From: Syngnathus acus
Taxonomy: Eukaryota; Chordata; Actinopteri; Syngnathiformes; Syngnathidae
Direction of reading: 5' to 3'
Assembly (NCBI RefSeq): GCF_901709675.1
Contig: NC_051105.1
Coordinates: 14,768,604-14,832,603, forward strand
DNA: 64,000 nt
Positions 32,787-44,381 of this stretch are shown here, one piece after another (position 1 is the stretch's first letter; every line of letters starts with the position of its first letter). The notes beneath the pieces were generated by a model. That model was not told where the DNA came from, made no database searches, and saw only the letters and a list, made by a program, of their open reading frames with translations. Both the position numbers and the translations under genes were made by a program.

Positions 32787-33227
32787 GGTGTCCAAACTAC
32801 GGCCCGCGGGCCAACTGCGGCCCGCGGTCCAGTTTTTATTGGCCCGCAGCAAATTCTGAAAACATAATTGAATGTGGCCCGCACAACAGCTTGAGCACTT
32901 CTCAGTTTCCACACTAGATGGAGCCCGCCACACAAAGCGCTTGACGTCCGATTAGCCCCCCCCCCGGAAGAGAAGCGAACACGCAGCGTTTGATTTGACG
33001 TCACACTAGCCGCCTCCCCCCCCGGGAGAGAAGCGAACGCGCTGCGCTCGACGTCCGATTAGCCCCCCCCCCCCCGGAAGAGAAGGTAACGCGCAGCGTT
33101 GGACGTCCCACTAGCACCCCCCCCCCCGGAAGAGAAGGTAACGGGCAGCGTTGGACGTCCCACTAGGACCCCCCCCCCACGCCCCCCCGAAAGAGAAGGG
33201 GGAACGCGCAGCGCTGGACGTCGCACT
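32787..33227. repeat. hAT end plus C-rich minisatellite
   Basis: Begins aggggtgtccaaactacgg, a hAT-type end, then several units of about 60 bp containing gaagagaaggtaacgcgcag, cgtcccactag and runs of 9-14 C. It replaces part of the L2 endonuclease. Confidence 0.75.
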
Positions 33228-34439
33228 GGGACATCTTCGAACACCGGGACTTGAACGTGTTCACAGACAGTGTTCTGTTTTATATCAAGCACTGCACAGA
33301 CACTGTCACGGTGGACAAACATATACGGATATACCCCAACCAGAAGCCCTGGATGACCCGGGAGGTCCTTCGGCTGCTGGAGGAGAGGGACACCGCCCTG
33401 TCCCTCAGATCTGAGGACGGGGCTCTCTACAGCGCAGCCAGAGCCAACCTGAGGAGGGACATCAGAGAGGCCCAGCTGGACTACAAGAGGAGGATTGAGG
33501 ATCACCTGGACAGCAACAACAGCAGGCAGGCGTGGCAGGGAGTCCAGCATCTTACTAACTACAGGACCACCATCGGAGCTGCTGAAGGGGACGCCTCACT
33601 GGCAGAGGCCCTTAACACCTTCTTTGCCCGGTTCGAGTCCGAGCCACCTGAAGCGGCCACATCGCATCCCACAGTCCGCAGCAACTTCACCCTGACAGTG
33701 GAAGAGCACGAGGTGAGGCGCACGCTGCGGACCATCAACCCGAAGAAGGCTGCGGGTCCTGACGGCGTCACTGGGCGTGTCCTGAAGTACTGCGCAGATC
33801 AGCTGGCTGGGGTCTTCACCAAGATCTTCAATCAGTCCCTTACCCAGTCCACTGTCCCATCCTGTTTAAAATCCTCCACTATAGTCCCCCTGCCCAAGAA
33901 ACGCCATATCATCAGCCTTAATGACTACCGGCCAGTCGCACTCACCCCGGTGGTGATGAAGTGCTTTGAAAAGCTGGTCCGGGGTCAGATCACATCACTC
34001 CTGCTCTGAGGTTTTGACCCCCACCAGTTTGCCTACAGGGCTAATAGCAGTAGCTACAGCCCTCCATGCTGCACTGTCCCACCTGGAGCAGCCTGGGAGC
34101 TATGTGCGGATGCTCTTCGTGGACTTCAGCTCTGCTTTTAACACCATCCTCCCCCACAGACTGGGGGACATACTGGGGGACCTGGGACTTCCACACAACA
34201 CCTGCATGTGGATTAAGAGCTTCTTGACAGGCCGCAGCCAGAGGGTGAGAGTGGGCCGTCATACATCCACACCTCTCAGCCTTGGTACCGCTTCCCCACA
34301 GGGCTGCATACTGAGTCCACTGCTCTACACGCTCTACACACACACATGCACCCCCACCCACCGCAGCAACACCATGGTAAAGTTTGCGGATGACACCACC
34401 GTGATGGGGCTCATCTCAGAGGGGGATGAGTCTGCCTAG
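33228..34439 (+). pseudogene. L2 reverse transcriptase, first part
   Basis: Reads RDLNVFTDSVLFYIKHCTDT, KKAAGPDGVTGRVLKYCADQ, DYRPVALTPVVMKCFEKLVR; then, after a frame change near 33990-34030 with about 20 codons lost, MLFVDFSSAFNTILPHRL (first catalytic Asp), QGCILSPLLYTLYTHTC and KFADDTTVMGLIS (the Asp pair). The reading continues across the hAT insertion at 37170. Confidence 0.9.
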
Positions 34440-34441
34440 AG

Positions 34442-37161
34442 CAGGCGTGTCAAACTCAGTTTGGCTCTGGGGCCGGATCCAGACTTTCTGTTCTCAGGTG
34501 GGCCGGATCAGTAAAAGAATGTCAACTCCAACTATTTAGCTTTGTTTTTCAGTACTATGCTTTATCATTCAGCCTACATTTGTAGCCTACCCTACATATT
34601 ATAATCACGGATGACAAGGGATCTTTTCTAAGCACAACACATTTATTCACAAACAATGGAGAAAAAAAATGATTTTCATGTTTGGCATTGAATGTGTTAA
34701 CAACTGGTTTATTTTAACAGTTGAGTGAATGCAGTTTTACACCTGAACCAACTCACCACACTAAACAAACTCAAGTGGGAGCTATGAAAAAAAATGTTTT
34801 GCCTTAATTGTCATACTGCTTTGAAATAATAATAAATAAAAATACAAAATAAAAGTTTTAGCAGTGCATGGGCAATAAGATTAGACTACATCAGCTCAAA
34901 CTACTGGGCTGGGCCTACTGAAGCTGAGAATATACTGCACAATATTAATTGTCTTTAATATGAAACCAGATTAATCTTATTTTTAATGATCTGTATTCAT
35001 GAGTGCAAACAAATGTCGTGTCATCACACTTTTTTCTCTCTCTCACTGCACTCCTGCAGTCTACTTGCTGCTGCTGGCTCCTGAAACTTGGCATCTTTTT
35101 GCCTTTACAAGTGCGTCGATATCAGGTGTCAAATCCTGAGTAGCAGCACATTTAACAATGTCATTCAAGTGTTCATTTGTCAACCTTGAGCGCTGCTTTG
35201 TTTTATTATTGTTCATCACGGAGAACACCTGTTCACAAAGATAAGTAGTCCCAAACATGGAGAGAACCTTTGCAGTCATGGCTGTTAATTTGGGGTAACC
35301 TGGCACAAGATACTGATAAAACGTATCCAATCCCACGGACCCAAATTTATCCTTCATAGCGGAATCGCACTGCAAGTCAATAAGCTCGAGCTGAATGTCC
35401 GCTGGCACATCAGAAGGCTTCACTGTAAATGGCGAGCGAAAAAAGCCGAACTTGTTCTCAAGTTCACTGAAAACCTGAAACCTCCGCTCAAACTCTCGCA
35501 GCAAATCTGTTATGTTGTCTTTATATTTATCCAAATCGGGACGATCCGGTGCCTTCGGACGCACAGCTGTGAGACATGAGAAGTGCGTGGTGTCACCGCT
35601 GGATAGCTGCGTCTCCCACAGTGACAGTTTCATCTTGAACGCACTTATGCTGTCGTAATATTGAGTGACAACTCTGTTACGGCCCTGCAATGTAGTGTTA
35701 AGTGTATTCAAGTGTTGCGTAATATCTACCATGAAGGCAAGATCCTGCACCCATTCCTTGCATTGAAGTTCCTTTACTGGGCGTCCCTTCTTCTCCATAA
35801 AATGTCCAATTTCGCCTCGTAGCTCAAAGAAGCGCTTGAGTACTGCACCTCTGCTTAACCAGCGCACGTCAGTGTGGTATGGTAGGCCAGCACGAATGTC
35901 ATGATCACTGAGAAATGAGTCAAACTGGCGGTGATTTAGACCGCGAGCTCTGATGAAATTGACAGTTTTCACAACCACGCTCATAACATGGTCCATTTGC
36001 AGTGTTTTGCAACATAACGCCTCCTGGTGCAAAATACAGTGAAATGCCCAAAACTCCTGTCCTCCATTTGCGGTCTGTACTTTGTCACGGAATTTTGTGG
36101 CAACGCCTGCCTTTCTCCCCACCATTGATGGCGCACCGTCGGTCGCCAGGCTCACAGCACGAGAGCGCTGAAAATGTCCTCTGCTGTTGTGGTGTCATTA
36201 ATGGGCACCAATTCAAGCAGCTCCTCGGTGATGGTCAAAGTTTCATCAACACCTCTAATGAATATGGCCAGTTGAGCAATATCTGTGACATCGGTGCTCT
36301 CATCTATTGCAATTGAAAATGCGATAAATGATTTGATTTTCTCTTTCAATTGGCTGCTCAAGTCACTTGAGAGTTCTGTCACCCGATCTGCGACAGTGTT
36401 CCTCGTTAGACTAATCTTGGCAAAGGCAGGTCTCTTTTCAGGGCACACGACTTCTGCAGCCTTCAGCATGCATGTTTTTACAAACTCCCCATCAGCAAAT
36501 GGCTTGGATGCCTGCACCAGCTCGTTGGCAATAATGTAGCTGGCTCTTACAGCCCCATCAGCGATATCGCGGCTGCGCGTAAAAGCAGACTGCTGTTTCT
36601 TCAGACCAGCGACCAATTTGTTTATCTCGTCTTTTCTTATTTGTCCTTTCAAGTGGTCATACTTTTCTTTATGATGAGTCTCGTAGTGGTGCCGAATATT
36701 AAATTCTTTGAACACTGCAACTTGCTGATTACAAACCAAGCACACTGGTTTTGTCTTCACTTCTGTGAATAAATAATTCTCAGTCCATTTTTCCTGGAAA
36801 ACCCTGCACTCCGTGTCCACTTTTCTTTTTTTTGACAGTGCCATTTTGGGAAGGGTGTGTTGACCGATAACTTGTTTAGTAGTAGTTATTTCTAGTTGGA
36901 CACCACGTTGCGAATGTTTCTTTCCTGGTACTAACTCGTGTCAGTGCCGCATGCTGGACGTGAGCTCTTTTACACATTTACTGCCCTCTAGCGGCCGGAG
37001 GGAGCATTTGAGTTGTATTTATTTTAAAGAATCATAACTTTTGATAGAAATGAGCTAGTGACTCGCTTCTTTTTTTGACATACTCAGAAATTTATGACGG
37101 GCCGGATTAAATCATCCAACGGGCCGGATCCGGCCCGCGGGCCGTATGTTTGACATACCTG
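34442..37161 (-). mobile_element. hAT transposon, nearly complete (Charlie/Buster-like)
   Basis: Termini caggcgtgtcaaactcag and tatgtttgacatacctg with perfect 8 bp duplications gcctagag (34434-34441, 37162-37169), which have TA in the middle. Subterminal gggccggatccgg blocks at both ends. Length 2720 bp; inserted in the L2 RT reading frame. Confidence 0.95.
35061..36844 (-). pseudogene. hAT transposase, about 594 codons, one frameshift
   Basis: N-terminus MALSKKRKVDTECRVFQEKW, then a zinc-binding CLVCNQQVAV...HH..TH motif. The RNase-H-like core has IAIDESTDVTD (first Asp) and LATDGAPSMVG (second Asp), and the insertion domain is DVRWLSRGAVLKRFF. The C-terminal dimerisation region is FGTTYLCEQVFSVMNNNKTK. 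Two open frames (36844-36152 and 36155-35061) meet at about 36150, where one base puts FSAL and RAVSL out of register. The sequence resembles the hAT part of GTF2IRD2-type proteins. Only this one lesion is obvious. Confidence 0.92.
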
Positions 37162-37169
37162 GCCTAGAG

Positions 37170-37503
37170 GGACAAGGTGGTGCAGCTGTCGGAGTGGTGC
37201 GGAGAGAACAATCTCCTCCTAAACACAGCTAAAACCCAAGAACTGGTCATTGACTTTAGGAGGAAAAAACGGACATTCCACCACTAATCATCAACGGGGT
37301 CTGTGTGGAGAGGGTGTCCTTCTTCCGCTTCCTGGAAGTCCACACCGAGGAGGACTTCACCTGGAGCGTGAACACCTCTGAGCTGCTAAAAAAGGCCCAG
37401 CAGAGACTCTACTTCCTAAGGGTGCTCAGGAGGTACAGCATCACACAGAGACTGCTGGTGTCCTTCTATCGGTGCTCCATTGAGAGCATTTTAACATACT
37501 GTA
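37170..37503 (+). pseudogene. L2 reverse transcriptase, continuation after the hAT insertion
   Basis: Continues directly from GDESA at 34439: codons for LSEWCGENNLLLNTAKTQEL and VIDFRRK, then after a frame slip FFRFLEVHTEEDFTWSVNTS, KKAQQRLYFLRVLRRYSITQ and CSIESILTYC. It is cut at 37503 by the Tc1-like element; the final part is not found to the right. Confidence 0.9.
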
Positions 37504-39063
37504 CAGGACTGTCTCAGAAAATTAGAATATTGTGATAAAGTTCTTTTTTTTCTGTAATGCAATTAAAAAACCAAAAATGTCATACATTCTGGACTCATTA
37601 CAAATCAACTGAAATATTGCAAGCCTTTTATTATTTTAATATTGCTGATCATGGCATACAGCTTAAGAAAACTCAAATATCCTATCTCAAAATATTAGAA
37701 TATCATAAATAAGTATACTAGTAAGGTATTCAACTAATCACTTGAATCGTCTAATTAACTTGAAACACCTGCAAGGGCTTCCTGAGCCTTGAAAAACACT
37801 CAGCTTGGTTCAGTAAACTAAATCACAAGTATGAGGAAGACTGCTGACACCCATCAGGAGGGTAAGACACAAAAAGAAATTTCTCAAAGAGCAAGCTGTT
37901 CACAGAGTGCAGTTTCAAAGCACATCCACAAAAAGTCTGTTGGAAAGGGGAAATGTGGCATGAAACGCTGCACAACCAAGAGAGATGACCACACCCTTAA
38001 CAGCATTGTGAAGAAGAGTCGCTTCCAGAATTTGGGGGAGCTTCAAAGACAGTGGACTGAAGCTGGAGTCCAGGTATCAAAAGCCACTGTTCACAGACGT
38101 GTTCGGGAAATGGGCTACAATAGCGGTATTCCCATGGTCAAGCCACTTCTGAACTCAAGACAACGGAAGAAGCGTCTGACTTGGGCTATGGAAAAGAAGC
38201 AATGGACAGTTGCAGAGTGGTCCAAAGTCCTCTTTTCAGACGAAAGCAAGTTTTGTATTTCATTTGGAAGTCAAGGCGCCAGAGTCTGGAGAAAGGCTGG
38301 AGAGGAGCAAAATCCAAGTTGCTTGAAATCCAGTGTGAAGTTCCCACAGTCAGCAATGGTTCGGGGACCCATGTCAGCTGCTGGTGTTGGTCCACTGTGT
38401 TTCATCAAGTCCAGAGTAAATGCAGTTTTTAGAGCACTACATGCTTCCGTCTGCTGGAAAGCTCTATGGAGATGATGATTTTCATTTTCCAGCATGATCT
38501 GGCACCTGCCCACAGTGCCATAACCACCAGTAAATGGTGTACTGATCATGGCATTACTGTCCTCGATTGGCCTGCCAATTCTCCTGACCTGAACCCATAG
38601 AACATTTGTGGGGTATTGTGAAGAAGAAGCTGAAAGACACCAGACCCAACAATGCAAAGGAGCTTAAGGCCACTATTGAAGCATCCTGCGCATCCATAAC
38701 ACCTCAGCAATGCCACAGGCTGATTGCCTCCATGCCACGCCGCAATGATGCAGTAATCCGTGGAAAAGGATTCCCAACCAAGTACTGAGTGCATTAATGG
38801 ACATTTTCAAATGTTTGATTTTGTTTTGCTGTTATAAATCTTTTTTTTACTTGGTCTGAGGAAATATTCTAATATTATGAGATAGGATTTTTGAGTTTTC
38901 TTAAGATGTAAGCCATAATCAGCAATATTAAAATAATAAAAGGCTTGCAATATTTCAGTTGACTTGTAATGAATCCAGAATGTATGACATTTTTGTTTTT
39001 TTAATTGCATTACAGGAAATAAAGAACTTTATCACAATATTCTAATTTTCTGAGACAGTTCTG
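37504..39063 (+). mobile_element. Tc1-like transposon, frameshifted
   Basis: Termini caggactgtctcagaaaatt and the complement ending gagacagttctg, with TA at 37502-37503 and 39064-39065. Length 1560 bp. The 349 bp MITE at 5046 is a deletion derivative of this family. Confidence 0.93.
37831..38788 (+). pseudogene. Tc1-like transposase, broken
   Basis: The first 200 codons are open: RKTADTHQEGKTQKEISQRA (helix-turn-helix), KKSRFQNLGELQRQW, and LFSDESKFCISFGSQGARVW with the first Asp. The frame shifts after KSRVNA near 38430. The second Asp region (FQHDLAPAH) is near 38495, a stop replaces the Glu-bearing block at NP-stop-NIC near 38597, and MWGIVKKKLKDTRPNNAKEL to GKGFPTKY follow in a third frame. 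Confidence 0.9.
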
Positions 39064-39065
39064 TA

Positions 39066-39245
39066 TATATCTTTTTTATTTAGCGAATGCAAAGTCCCTA
39101 AGCCAAGCAGTTGCCTCCTGGTCAGCTGTATGGAGGGTGACTAACCCTCCTTTAAGTCTGTGGAGAGGACAAACTTCTATGATGTGTTCCATGGTTTGCT
39201 CCTCTCCACAAGCACACAGTGGGGTGGGGCTACTGCCTCATTTGT
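39066..39245 (-). pseudogene. LINE C-terminus with zinc-knuckle-like motif
   Basis: The minus strand reads CGEEQTMEHIIEVCPLHRLK and ends TAWLRDFAFAK before a stop. The C...H...C arrangement near the end is typical of several non-LTR retrotransposon RT proteins. A short 3' fragment; the clade is not resolved. Confidence 0.65.
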
Positions 39246-39268
39246 GAAGGCTGGCCAAGCAGGGGCCA

Positions 39269-39307
39269 TGTCCGTGTGTGTCCGTGTGTGTGTGTGTGTG
39301 TGTGTGT
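39269..39307. repeat. (GT)n microsatellite
   Basis: About 15 uninterrupted GT units, with an ACACACGC-type mirrored segment at 39320-39340. Upstream end of wdr4 intron 1. Confidence 0.9.
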
Positions 39308-39460
39308 AGTATACAAATATACACACGCACACACAAACAACAGTATAACGCGGGATTTAAACCCGACGCAAAGTAATAAAGAATCGCCTGTTAGCCAATC
39401 GCATTTAGTGAATGAGCGACCATTCTTTGTTTCACCACAAGCATTTTAAACTGTACTCAC

Positions 39461-39543
39461 CTATCCTTCTTGATGTGAGCTGCTATCAATCTTGTGCCAC
39501 ACGATAGAAACATCCACTTTCCACAAACACCAATAGAAGCCAT
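39461..39543 (-). CDS. wdr4: wdr4 coding exon 1
   Basis: Encodes the N-terminus, MASIGVCGKWMFLSCGTRL and on to IKKD, resembling the start of vertebrate WDR4 (MA, a small/hydrophobic run, G, then an ALAxxI-like strand). The ATG has G at -3 and +4, a good initiation context. The exon ends in AG followed by the donor gtgagt. Phase 2 joins exactly to exon 2, whose first A completes an Arg codon. The frame is open upstream to another ATG at 39642, which would add 33 residues; the inner ATG is preferred because it matches the family's N-terminus. Confidence 0.88.
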
Positions 39544-39924
39544 GTCTGTATTTCTGTCTACACGCGCTTCTGGTGCTATTGGAGCCAACCGGCAGCTTCT
39601 TCTTCTTCCTTTTGTGATATTTTTTAGGCGGTTGGCAAACAATTAAGTGGCGCATTTCTCCACCTACTGGTTAGGAGTGTGCACGTCACGTCGTCAGTGG
39701 AGCGACAACTTTGAAATAACTGTAGATTGCGCAACCCAACAGATTTTCAAACGGCGTCTTTGACGGTTAAACGTCAGAAATGTGGCTATTGTAGTGCTTT
39801 CTCTACTGATGACATAATTCACTTAATCATATGTGTGTTCTGTTAAATGTTATGCTGTTCATCTTTACGGTTCTGATTCACTTTATAGTTGCAGTCCCTT
39901 TAAGAGGTCCGGTGACGTTTACCG
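39544..39924 (-). promoter_or_regulatory. wdr4 5' flank, presumed promoter region
   Basis: This is the only non-repeat sequence between the wdr4 start codon and the long-inverted-repeat element that begins at 39925. It holds cacgtcacgtcgtca around 39683-39697, overlapping CRE/E-box-like half-sites, and no clear TATA box. Calling it a promoter is inference from position alone. Confidence 0.4.
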
Positions 39925-40309
39925 TAACAGGTGTTGTACTCGATTTGGTTCCCCCGTGAGATTTTGTTCCCCCTGCCGCGGGAGCGCGCACGCCTTGTTT
40001 GGAAAGCGAAAAACCGATGCCGTACGGCGTCGTACGGCGTCAGCACTATGTTGTTTTCAATAAAAACATGAAGAACTCACGTTTGGGTCAGTCAAATGTA
40101 ATTTTTAGAAAGGATTATTCTCATTTGATGTCTTTAAATTCATCCGCGTTCTGCCGTTGAAGCGGGGTGCATTCAAAGACCAGTCGTACAGCGGGAACAC
40201 TCAATCACTTCACCAAAAAGCAACAATATAATTACGTGAGCTCTTTGCATAAACCTCGATGCAAAGAAACTCCTCTTTGTCAACCCGTGAGAATTTGTGC
40301 CCCCCTCCC

Positions 40310-40650
40310 ATTTTGAGAACGGTGAGTGCTGGACTCCAACTGTTTTTTTTTCTGTCTTCCTGGGGGTCTGTTCAGGTAGTGTGGCAAATTTGAACAGATT
40401 CCCTCGATCCTAGGCCAAATTACAGGGGGGAACACATCCTCACGGCAGCCCCGTGAGGATATGTCCCCCCCCCCCCCCCCCCCCCCCCTTATTTTGAGAA
40501 TGGTGAGTGCTGGACTCCAACAGTTTTTTTTCTGTCTTCCTGGGGGTCTGTTCAGGTAGTGTGGCAAATTTGAACAGATTCCCTCGATCCTAGGCCAAAT
40601 TACAGGGGGGGAACACATCCTCACGGCGGCCCCGTGAGGAAATGTTCCCC
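40310..40650 (+). repeat. Paired 175 bp units with a 24-base poly-C run
   Basis: Two direct copies (40310-40470, 40490-40650) of the inner arm unit, each ending in a gtgaggat palindrome. A run of 24 C (40465-40488) separates them. Inverted counterparts lie at 42826-43165. Confidence 0.88.
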
Positions 40651-40670
40651 CCATTCAAAACGGTGTATAT

Positions 40671-41440
40671 TAGGGGTGTAACGATTCATCGATACACATC
40701 GATTAATCGATATAATGCTCTACGATTTATTGGCATCGATGCTAAACGTAAACATCGATTTATATCGCCGTGTTTGACCTCGGACATTAGACGCGACTTT
40801 ATTTTGAAATCCAGTTCATTGTTGCTTGCTTCCTCTTTCCGGGAGCAGTACGCGGCGTGTTGTGTTGTGAGCAGAGCAGGCACGTGAAAGGGGAGCCGAC
40901 AACTACGCGGCTCCTGGGCTGGTGCTATGGCTAGTGTCCAAGAAGACGAGGAAATTCGCTCCCCTTTGGGCTTCAAGTCATTCGTTTGGAAGCACTTTGG
41001 ATTCCAAAGAAAAGATGGCTCAACGGACAATTAAAATTATTGTAAATAAATAGTTCAGTAATGCACTTTAAAGTTAATGGTATTACAAAAAAAGAAAGAA
41101 TATTCATTTTTCTTTACTTATATGAGAAAAAATATAGGAATTTGATAAAGTTCAGTGTTAAAATAAGCACTTTGTATACTACAATACTCTTGTAATTTCC
41201 TAAATAAAGAGTTTGCAGTACCTTGTTGATTTTGCGTATGAATTGTTATAAATCAGGATATTGTTCTATATTTTTTATTTTAAAAAAAATAAATAAAAAA
41301 ATAAAAATCGATCGTGGAGCACTATATCGTGATGTATCATGAATGAATCACAGCAGGCTTTAAGATATCGGCAAATATCGTATCGTGGTTCTTTGTATCG
41401 ATATATCGTATCGTGACAAAACCCGCGATTTACACCCCTA
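40671..41440. mobile_element. hAT MITE with a truncated BED-finger ORF
   Basis: TAGGGGTGTAA termini and a perfect 8 bp duplication, gtgtatat (40663-40670, 41441-41448). A 35-codon ORF at 40927-41034 reads MASVQEDEEIRSPLGFKSFV then WKHFGFQRKDGSTDN, the first half of a BED zinc finger as found at the N-terminus of hAT/Ac transposases. The sister copy at 9514 has lost it. Confidence 0.92.
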
Positions 41441-41924
41441 GTGTATATGTGTGTGTGTTTAATTAATGAGGTGCACTTCGATTTACATGTTTGAAAAGCT
41501 AAACCAATACATATCTTAGGAGAGGGTTACAAATGTTCCTTTTAACTGTTGTATGACTGAGTACTCATAGTGAAGAAATTATTGAATGCATTGTGCAGTT
41601 CGAACTTAATAACGGAGAAGAAAAAAAAAAAAAAAGATTTGTGCAGTGATACCTTTATTACTGCACTTTATCAATTTCGTTGTCCTTATTTTGGTGAAAC
41701 AACTTTGTTTCTTAATCATATAACATACATAAAAAATAATAACTTAAACTTTATTAAGAAATAAAAATTAAAAAAAAAGTTCTTTAAGCAAGCTTAAAAT
41801 ATTTAGCATTTAATCTGTACATGTTGTACACAAAAAAAGAGCCTTCCGTTGGAGGCTCCCCGACACACATAAGATGGAACCACCTGCAACACTCGTCACA
41901 CTGAATCTGGTAAACAAAGAAAAA
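41441..41924. other. AT-rich stretch, nothing recognised
   Basis: Loop of the long-inverted-repeat element, with an A-run near 41621. No ORF or repeat family recognised. Confidence 0.5.
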
Positions 41925-42330
41925 AGCAAGATTATACAATGCAGCACATACATTTTAAAATATTGAAGACCTACACAGAACCCGCTGTCTCAAAAAAACA
42001 CAGAACATTCTGAAGGACACTTCCCACCCTGGCCACTCCCTTTTCGAACTGTTGCCATCAGGCAGACGCTATAGATCAATTAGGTCAAGGACTAGCAGAT
42101 TCGCCAACAGTTTTTACCCTACGGCGGTAGTCACATTGAATGCCGCTAAACGTAAATGATTATGTCTGTGTATGTTCTTCTGTGGGTTTTAGCTTGTATT
42201 TTTTATCTTTTTATTCTATTTATTTATTTATTTTCTCATGCGCTGATCGGTTGGCACTTTTTAAATTTCGTTGTACATGTGTGACAATGACAATAAAGAT
42301 CTATTCTATTCTATTCTATTACACGTTAGG
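41925..42330 (+). pseudogene. L2-like LINE, 3' end with (TTCTA)n tail
   Basis: Codons spread over frames give DTSHPGHSLFELLPSGRRYR and RTSRFANSF, the last part of an L2-group RT. The 3' UTR follows, with caataaagatctattc and a run of ttcta at 42300-42322. Confidence 0.8.
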
Positions 42331-42821
42331 AAGTTATAAATATCAAAATGCGCACTGTTGAAAACATAGAACAGACAATAATTTACAATGAATGTGTAAT
42401 TCAATATATTTCTTAATCATCACATGCACTAGTTAACAAGACCTGACATAATTACCCATCTGTTGTCTGTGTCATGTGTAGCTTCCCCACAAAAAAAGCA
42501 CAAGTTAGATAAATCATCTGTGAAAACAAAGACAGAAGGATTGTTATAGTACTTCCCTGTGTAAAACTTAACTGAGTTGTATATAGCATTGATAGCACAG
42601 TCAGGACCATTATTTGGGTGGCAATAACTCTCTTGGGTGCATATTACTTACCAGTCTCTAATAGAAGCGTTGTGGCAATTCGGTGACAAGTTTGAATTCA
42701 AGACAATATTGTTTGACCAAAAGAAGGAAAACAAAATTATCTATTTTTTATTTATTTATTTAGTATCCAATATTGTAAAGTTATCAGTGCAGAAATCATT
42801 TATTTACATATACACCATTTT
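42331..42821. other. AT-rich stretch, nothing recognised
   Basis: Remaining loop of the long-inverted-repeat element. No gene or known repeat seen. Confidence 0.5.
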
Positions 42822-43212
42822 AAATGGGGGGAGGGGGGGAACATATTCTCACGGGGCCGCCGTGAGGATGTGTTCCCGCCAGTAATTTGGCCTAGGAATG
42901 AGGGAACCTGTTCAAATTTGCCACACTACCTGAACAGACCCCCAGGAAGACAGAAAAAAAAAAAACTGTTGGAGTCCAGCACTCACCGTTCTCAAAATAA
43001 GGGGGGGGGAACACATCCTCAAGGGGCCGCCGTGAGGATGTGTTCCCCCCTGTAATTTGGCCTAGGATCGAGGGAATCTGTTCAAATTTGCCACACTACC
43101 TGAACAGACCCCCAGGAAGACAGAAAAAAAAACAGTTGGAGTCCAGCACTCACCGTTCTCAAAATGGGAGGGGGGCACAAATTCTCACGGGTTGACAAAG
43201 AGGAGTTTCTTT

Positions 43213-44381
43213 TGTTGGATTTGGTCCACAATCTTGCGAGCGCGCTATCTGCGCCTCACGGCAAAAGCCCTTGCCAATCACCTGTAATCCAATTTACTCC
43301 CTGCGTGCTCGTTTGATTTCTTCAGATGTAGGAAAATGCAAAGACACTGAAGCAGAAATTAGACTCACACAGGTTGGTTGAGTTCAATCACAATTCTTGT
43401 TAAGAAAGCTCTGTTTTCAGGAAAGTACAATACAGCGCTGGGCCTTTCAAGAGCAGAAAGTCTCCAATCAGAAAAGGCAACGTTCAAGGTTCTTTGGTCA
43501 GCTTATATTCAGTTGGTGTGGGGCGCGTTTGATGGGTGATGAGTCGTTGGGGTGGGGCGAGTTCGCAGTAGAGTTTGATTCCATGGGAGTGGGTGCTGGT
43601 TATGGAAGATTCGGTGTGTGTGTGGGGGCTGTGGTCTTCCATCCCGTCTTTCGGCCTTGGTGATCATCTTTGGCCGAGTCCTTGGCTGTCTCCTTCTGGC
43701 ACCAGCTGGTTTTTTATCTCCGAGTGACCTTCCTGTAAACATTCTCCTCCATTCTTGCACATATGCTGTCGTACCTCATTCTTTCACTTTTGTCATTTTG
43801 TACGAATTAATGTGAGCTTTTTGGCTGTAACATCATTAATCTATTACTGTTCCCTGACTATGCAAAGTTAGTTCTTTTGATACTCCATGTCTTTGCTCAC
43901 ATCATTATATTATTAGTTTAATCATGCTTCCCACCATATCTTTTCTGTTAGGCAAAACATTTCCCTCTGTGCAGAGCGTTCAGTAGTAATCGAAAAGCTG
44001 GCGTCTCGCATTAGGCGACATATGACGTTTAATCAAAACACAAGATATAATCAAGTACTGTACGGTCAAGACGACTCTGGCCGTGTCCATGATTTAGAGA
44101 ACAAACATCAGGCATGCATTACACAGTTCCTTAAGGGCCATTAAGCTATGTAAGCAACATATCAAAAGACATTTATTTTGCAGTGCACAGAAATGCATAT
44201 TGAATCATGAAGTTGTAGCAACCTCTGTTATTATCTTATATCAAAGAATGTCTAGTTATGTCTGCTTTATTGGTTGATTCCATGAATATACTTGTCTGCT
44301 TATATACTTTATCCAAAGAGATGTGAGCGTATCTGTTATTGTGGCTAGGCGGGTTTTGTGTCTTTTGACCCTATTCCTTCA
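43213..44381 (-). mobile_element. Solo retroviral LTR in the right arm of the foldback element
   Basis: On the plus strand it runs TGTTGGAT to CCTTCA, i.e. TG...CA in both orientations, flanked by cttt (43209-43212, 44382-44385). The left arm supplies the empty site (gagtttctttgcatcgag when complemented). Homologous to the plus-strand LTR at 45026-46323. A 4 bp duplication fits a gammaretrovirus-like integrase. Confidence 0.88.

Larger units (their letters stand above)
32210..37503 (+). mobile_element. L2-clade LINE copy interrupted by a hAT element
   Basis: Runs from upstream of the endonuclease to past the RT core. Interruptions: a C-rich hAT/minisatellite block (32787-33227) replacing the middle of the endonuclease, a hAT transposon (34442-37161), and a Tc1-like element that ends it at 37504. 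Confidence 0.88.
13647..39543 (-). other. wdr4: wdr4 gene span (start codon to last exon found)
   Basis: Minus-strand gene for the WD-repeat subunit of the tRNA (guanine-46-N7) methyltransferase; the catalytic partner in the known complex is METTL1. Five coding exons (83, 69, 138, 157 and 113 bp) join in frame to 186 codons plus two bases. The join reproduces family landmarks such as [29 protein letters not shown] and SFCLGH. Human WDR4 is about 412 residues, so a bit under half of the protein is here. Introns 1 and 4 are huge and packed with transposons; introns 2 and 3 are short (177 and 78 bp). No exon was found left of 13647. Confidence 0.93.

Noticed and set aside
39544-39642. Upstream in-frame ATG at 39642 as the wdr4 start
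   Set aside because: It would add 33 basic residues with no match to the family N-terminus; the ATG at 39543 aligns with the expected MA start.
40280-40654. 124-codon minus-strand ORF with internal repeats
   Set aside because: Translation of the duplicated arm unit and poly-C of the foldback element.
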